Below are positions 5,529 to 7,174 of a stretch of DNA of 7,174 nt, in pieces. The position numbers and the translations under genes were made by a program. The stretch lies in NCBI GenBank assembly GCA_003131945.1, contig PKWD01000136.1, positions 710-7,883 on the forward strand. Direction: 5' to 3'. The notes under the pieces are model-generated. The model worked only from the letters and a program-made list of their open reading frames with translations, was not told where the DNA came from and made no database searches. Source of the stretch: Acidimicrobiaceae bacterium (GTDB taxonomy: Bacteria; Actinomycetota; Acidimicrobiia; Acidimicrobiales; UBA8190). How positions within the stretch are numbered: position 1 is the first letter of the stretch; every line of letters begins with the position of its first letter.

Positions 5529-6932
5529 TCAGCGAGCGGTCTGGGCCAGTTCGGGAACAAATGATTTGGCGTCGACGGTGCCCACTCCCGACGCCAGGTC
5601 GTACCCGGGCCGGGCGCTGAAGCCGGTCACCGTCTGCAGAGTGTGGGCCTGGGTGAACGACACCGAGTTGTCGCCCGAGGTCACGTCCACGATTCCCGGG
5701 GCACCACTGGCCGACAACGAGTAGAGGGCGGGGTTGATCACCCCGAGCGGGTGGCCGGCCACCTGGTCGGCCAGGGCCACCACGCCGGCGAAGAGGGGGG
5801 TGGCCTCACTGGTGCCGCACACCGGGTACCAGCCGGCCGCCTGGCCCTGGAAGCTCTGATAGGCGTCCACGCCGCCGTTGCACGCCGCGCTCATGGAGAT
5901 GTCGGGCACGCCCCTCTGGTGGCCGACCACCGCCTTGACCCCGTCCTGGAACGAGGGACGGGGGAAGCTGATGGACAGGCCGCCCCCGCCGGCCAGAGGG
6001 TTCGGACCGGCGTCACCGAAGATGAATTTGTTGGTGGGAACGCTGAAGGTGTCGTTCCACACGCTGTCGGGGGCGGTGTGGTGACCGGCGGCGTCGAGTT
6101 GGAGCTGGGTGCCACCGACCCCGGTCACCAGTGGATCGCTGTCCGGCCACGACGTCACGGCGAAGGGGTAGTACCTCCCGCCCGCTCCCACATCGGCCGC
6201 CCCGCTGTCACCGGAGGCGGCCAGGACGGTCACGTCATGCTTGGCCGCGTCGATATAGGCACTGCGCAGCGCCAGGAGAGACTGCGTCGAGGGGAAGGTC
6301 TGCTCGGTGGCGCTGAAGCTCTGGCTGATGACGTCGCCCAGACCGTGGTCGATGACGTACTCCTCGGCCGTGACGATCTGAGGGAAACCGGTCGTGCCCT
6401 CGTTCTCCGACGTCGGCGTCTCGACCAGGAGGATGTTGGCCCCCGGAGCCATGGTGTGGGCGTACTCCACGTCGAGGGTGGTCTCCCCGGCCCAGCCCAC
6501 CCGGGCCGAGTCGGGCCGGTAGGGCGGCACCGGACCGGCCGGTTGGATCACGGCGAACGACGGAGGGGCGGGGAGACCGAAGGTCCGGTCGAACACCTTC
6601 AGGTCGTGGCCGATGGTGGGCGAACCGAAGGAGTCGACGATGACGATCGTCTCCCCCTTACCCGTGACCCCGTCCGAGAACAGCGCCGGCAGGTCGTACG
6701 CCTCCTGGATCTGGGCCGGCTGGTAGCACGCCACGTCGAAGGCGGCCTCGCATTGGGCGGTGGTGGGCGGCCCGGTGCTGACGCTCCCGGCGTAGACCAC
6801 ATCGGGATGGATGAGGACGGCTGTCGGGGAGATGCTTGACGGCGCCGAGACCGATCCGCGGGCCGTGGCGCCGGGCACGGCGGCGAGCAGTGCGGCCCCG
6901 GTGGCGGCAACGACAAAGCGTGAGACTCGCAT
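5529..6932 (-). CDS. Secreted S53 (sedolisin-family) serine-carboxyl peptidase without a large prodomain
   Basis: This 467-residue exported endopeptidase should work outside the cell; most S53 enzymes prefer acid pH. The N-terminus is a signal peptide (MRVSRF, hydrophobic core, Ala-rich cleavage region near residues 22-25). The catalytic residues of the family are all visible: E150 and D154 in GETTLDVEYAHTMAPGA, oxyanion Asp242 in ASGDSGAA, and nucleophile Ser375 in CGTSEATP. Asp416 (VDVTSGDN) and GYD445 near the C-terminus fit the usual calcium site. C61/C69 and C351/C372 could form disulfides. Classical sedolisins carry a prodomain of about 180 residues; here only about 50 residues separate the signal peptide from the mature-like start (YQPAQIQEAYDL). 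ATG 6932 is preferred because it opens directly with the signal peptide and has GGGGAAAG just upstream; a TTG at 7010 would add 26 non-signal-like residues. It shares a strand with merR but nothing suggests a functional link. Confidence 0.9.
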   Translation of the reverse strand: MRVSRFVVAATGAALLAAVPGATARGSVSAPSSISPTAVLIHPDVVYAGSVSTGPPTTAQCEAAFDVACYQPAQIQEAYDLPALFSDGVTGKGETIVIVDSFGSPTIGHDLKVFDRTFGLPAPPSFAVIQPAGPVPPYRPDSARVGWAGETTLDVEYAHTMAPGANILLVETPTSENEGTTGFPQIVTAEEYVIDHGLGDVISQSFSATEQTFPSTQSLLALRSAYIDAAKHDVTVLAASGDSGAADVGAGGRYYPFAVTSWPDSDPLVTGVGGTQLQLDAAGHHTAPDSVWNDTFSVPTNKFIFGDAGPNPLAGGGGLSISFPRPSFQDGVKAVVGHQRGVPDISMSAACNGGVDAYQSFQGQAAGWYPVCGTSEATPLFAGVVALADQVAGHPLGVINPALYSLSASGAPGIVDVTSGDNSVSFTQAHTLQTVTGFSARPGYDLASGVGTVDAKSFVPELAQTAR

Positions 6933-7137
6933 TCTTTCCCCAGTCACCCTGACCGCCGGCCGAGACGCGGGGCGGCCGATCGGTATTCTGTCATGAACGG
7001 GACCCGGCAACCAGGGTCACGGGTACCGGTCCCGGGCGGTGGCGGCGGCTTCGAACTCCCGGTGCTCCGCCAGGTAACGCGAATCCGGCCTCGGCCGTTG
7101 TTACGGCGAGGGACGGCAGCGGTGGCATGGTGGGGCG
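6933..7137. other. Divergent intergenic region between the S53 peptidase and the right-edge gene
   Basis: These 205 bases hold the peptidase ribosome binding site (GGGGAAAG on the minus strand, about 6934-6941). A possible peptidase -10 is CAGAAT (minus strand, 6990-6985), with no clear -35. A possible -10 for the right-edge gene is CATGGT (7126-7131), whose +1 would fall on the ATG at 7138. Overlapping six-base palindromes (GGTACC, ACCGGT, CCCGGG) occur at about 7022-7036. None of these is strong, and I see no operator like the MerR pair here. Confidence 0.3.
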
Positions 7138-7174
7138 ATGATCACCAGCTCGCACGCCATCATCTATGCCGAGG
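7138..7174 (+). CDS. Probable VOC (glyoxalase-like) family protein, first 12 codons only (runs off the right edge)
   Basis: ATG 7138 opens a frame reading MITSSHAIIYAE up to the window edge. This resembles the first beta strand of many VOC or glyoxalase/bleomycin-resistance family proteins, which often begin MITGAHxIIYS. GGTGGGG lies just upstream (7129-7135) but is close to the ATG; a leaderless start is the alternative, given CATGGT at 7126-7131. Twelve residues cannot prove a family, so the call is tentative. Confidence 0.45.
   Translation, partial: MITSSHAIIYAE

Noticed and set aside
5643..6839. Plus-strand open frame of 398 codons opposite the S53 peptidase
   Set aside because: It is antisense to a complete peptidase with all catalytic residues; the translation is low-complexity and Gly/Arg/His/Val-rich, with no domain.
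7017..7100. Minus-strand open stretch of 27 codons reading like a helical protein tail (RYLAEHREFEAAATARDRYP)
   Set aside because: It has a stop codon immediately upstream (7101-7103) and no start codon, so it cannot be a gene as it stands. It might be a decayed remnant, but there is too little to claim one.

Overview
The window is high-GC DNA with GTG and TTG start codons, TANNNT-type -10 elements sitting at or just before start codons, and protein families typical of actinomycetes: a Rv2864c-like penicillin-binding lipoprotein, a GT39 mannosyltransferase-like enzyme and an 'FTDIEGST' class III cyclase. I infer an actinobacterium, possibly of the Acidimicrobiia or a related soil lineage. The phylum is fairly safe; anything finer is a guess.

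Layout. At the left edge lies the 5' end of a minus-strand class III nucleotide cyclase (1-224), which lacks a normal start codon. Diverging from it is a plus-strand series: penicillin-binding lipoprotein (328-2208), GT39 membrane glycosyltransferase (2205-4199, GTGA overlap), GNAT acetyltransferase (about 4210-4719) and thioredoxin (4773-5105). The first three form a tight operon. The thioredoxin has its own regulated promoter, whose -35 box covers the stop codon of the acetyltransferase gene. Converging from the minus strand is a MerR-family metalloregulator gene (5481-5095) that overlaps the thioredoxin 3' end by 11 bp. Upstream of it, on the same strand, is a secreted S53 (sedolisin) peptidase (6932-5529). 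The right edge holds the first 12 codons of a probable VOC/glyoxalase-family protein (from 7138).

Main observation. The thioredoxin and merR promoters carry the same 33-bp element: -35 TTGAC(C/T), a 20-bp spacer holding a CCGTAC-N4-GTACGG dyad, then a TANNNT -10. The copies match at 26 of 33 positions and each reads toward its own gene. The overlong spacer and the dyad are the hallmark of MerR-type promoters that are activated by DNA distortion. This predicts a two-gene regulon in which a CueR/MerR-like sensor controls itself and a thioredoxin with an unusual WCPPC active site. The regulator keeps the C-x7-C metal-binding loop but has no cysteine at the dimer-helix position used by Hg/Zn sensors, so a monovalent-metal (Cu/Ag/Au-type) or thiol-stress signal is the better guess. 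The merR promoter places +1 on a GTG codon, implying a leaderless message.

The left part (PBP plus GT39) looks like cell-envelope synthesis, the middle like metal/redox stress response, and the right like secreted proteolysis. I see no mobile element, CRISPR array, tRNA or rRNA.
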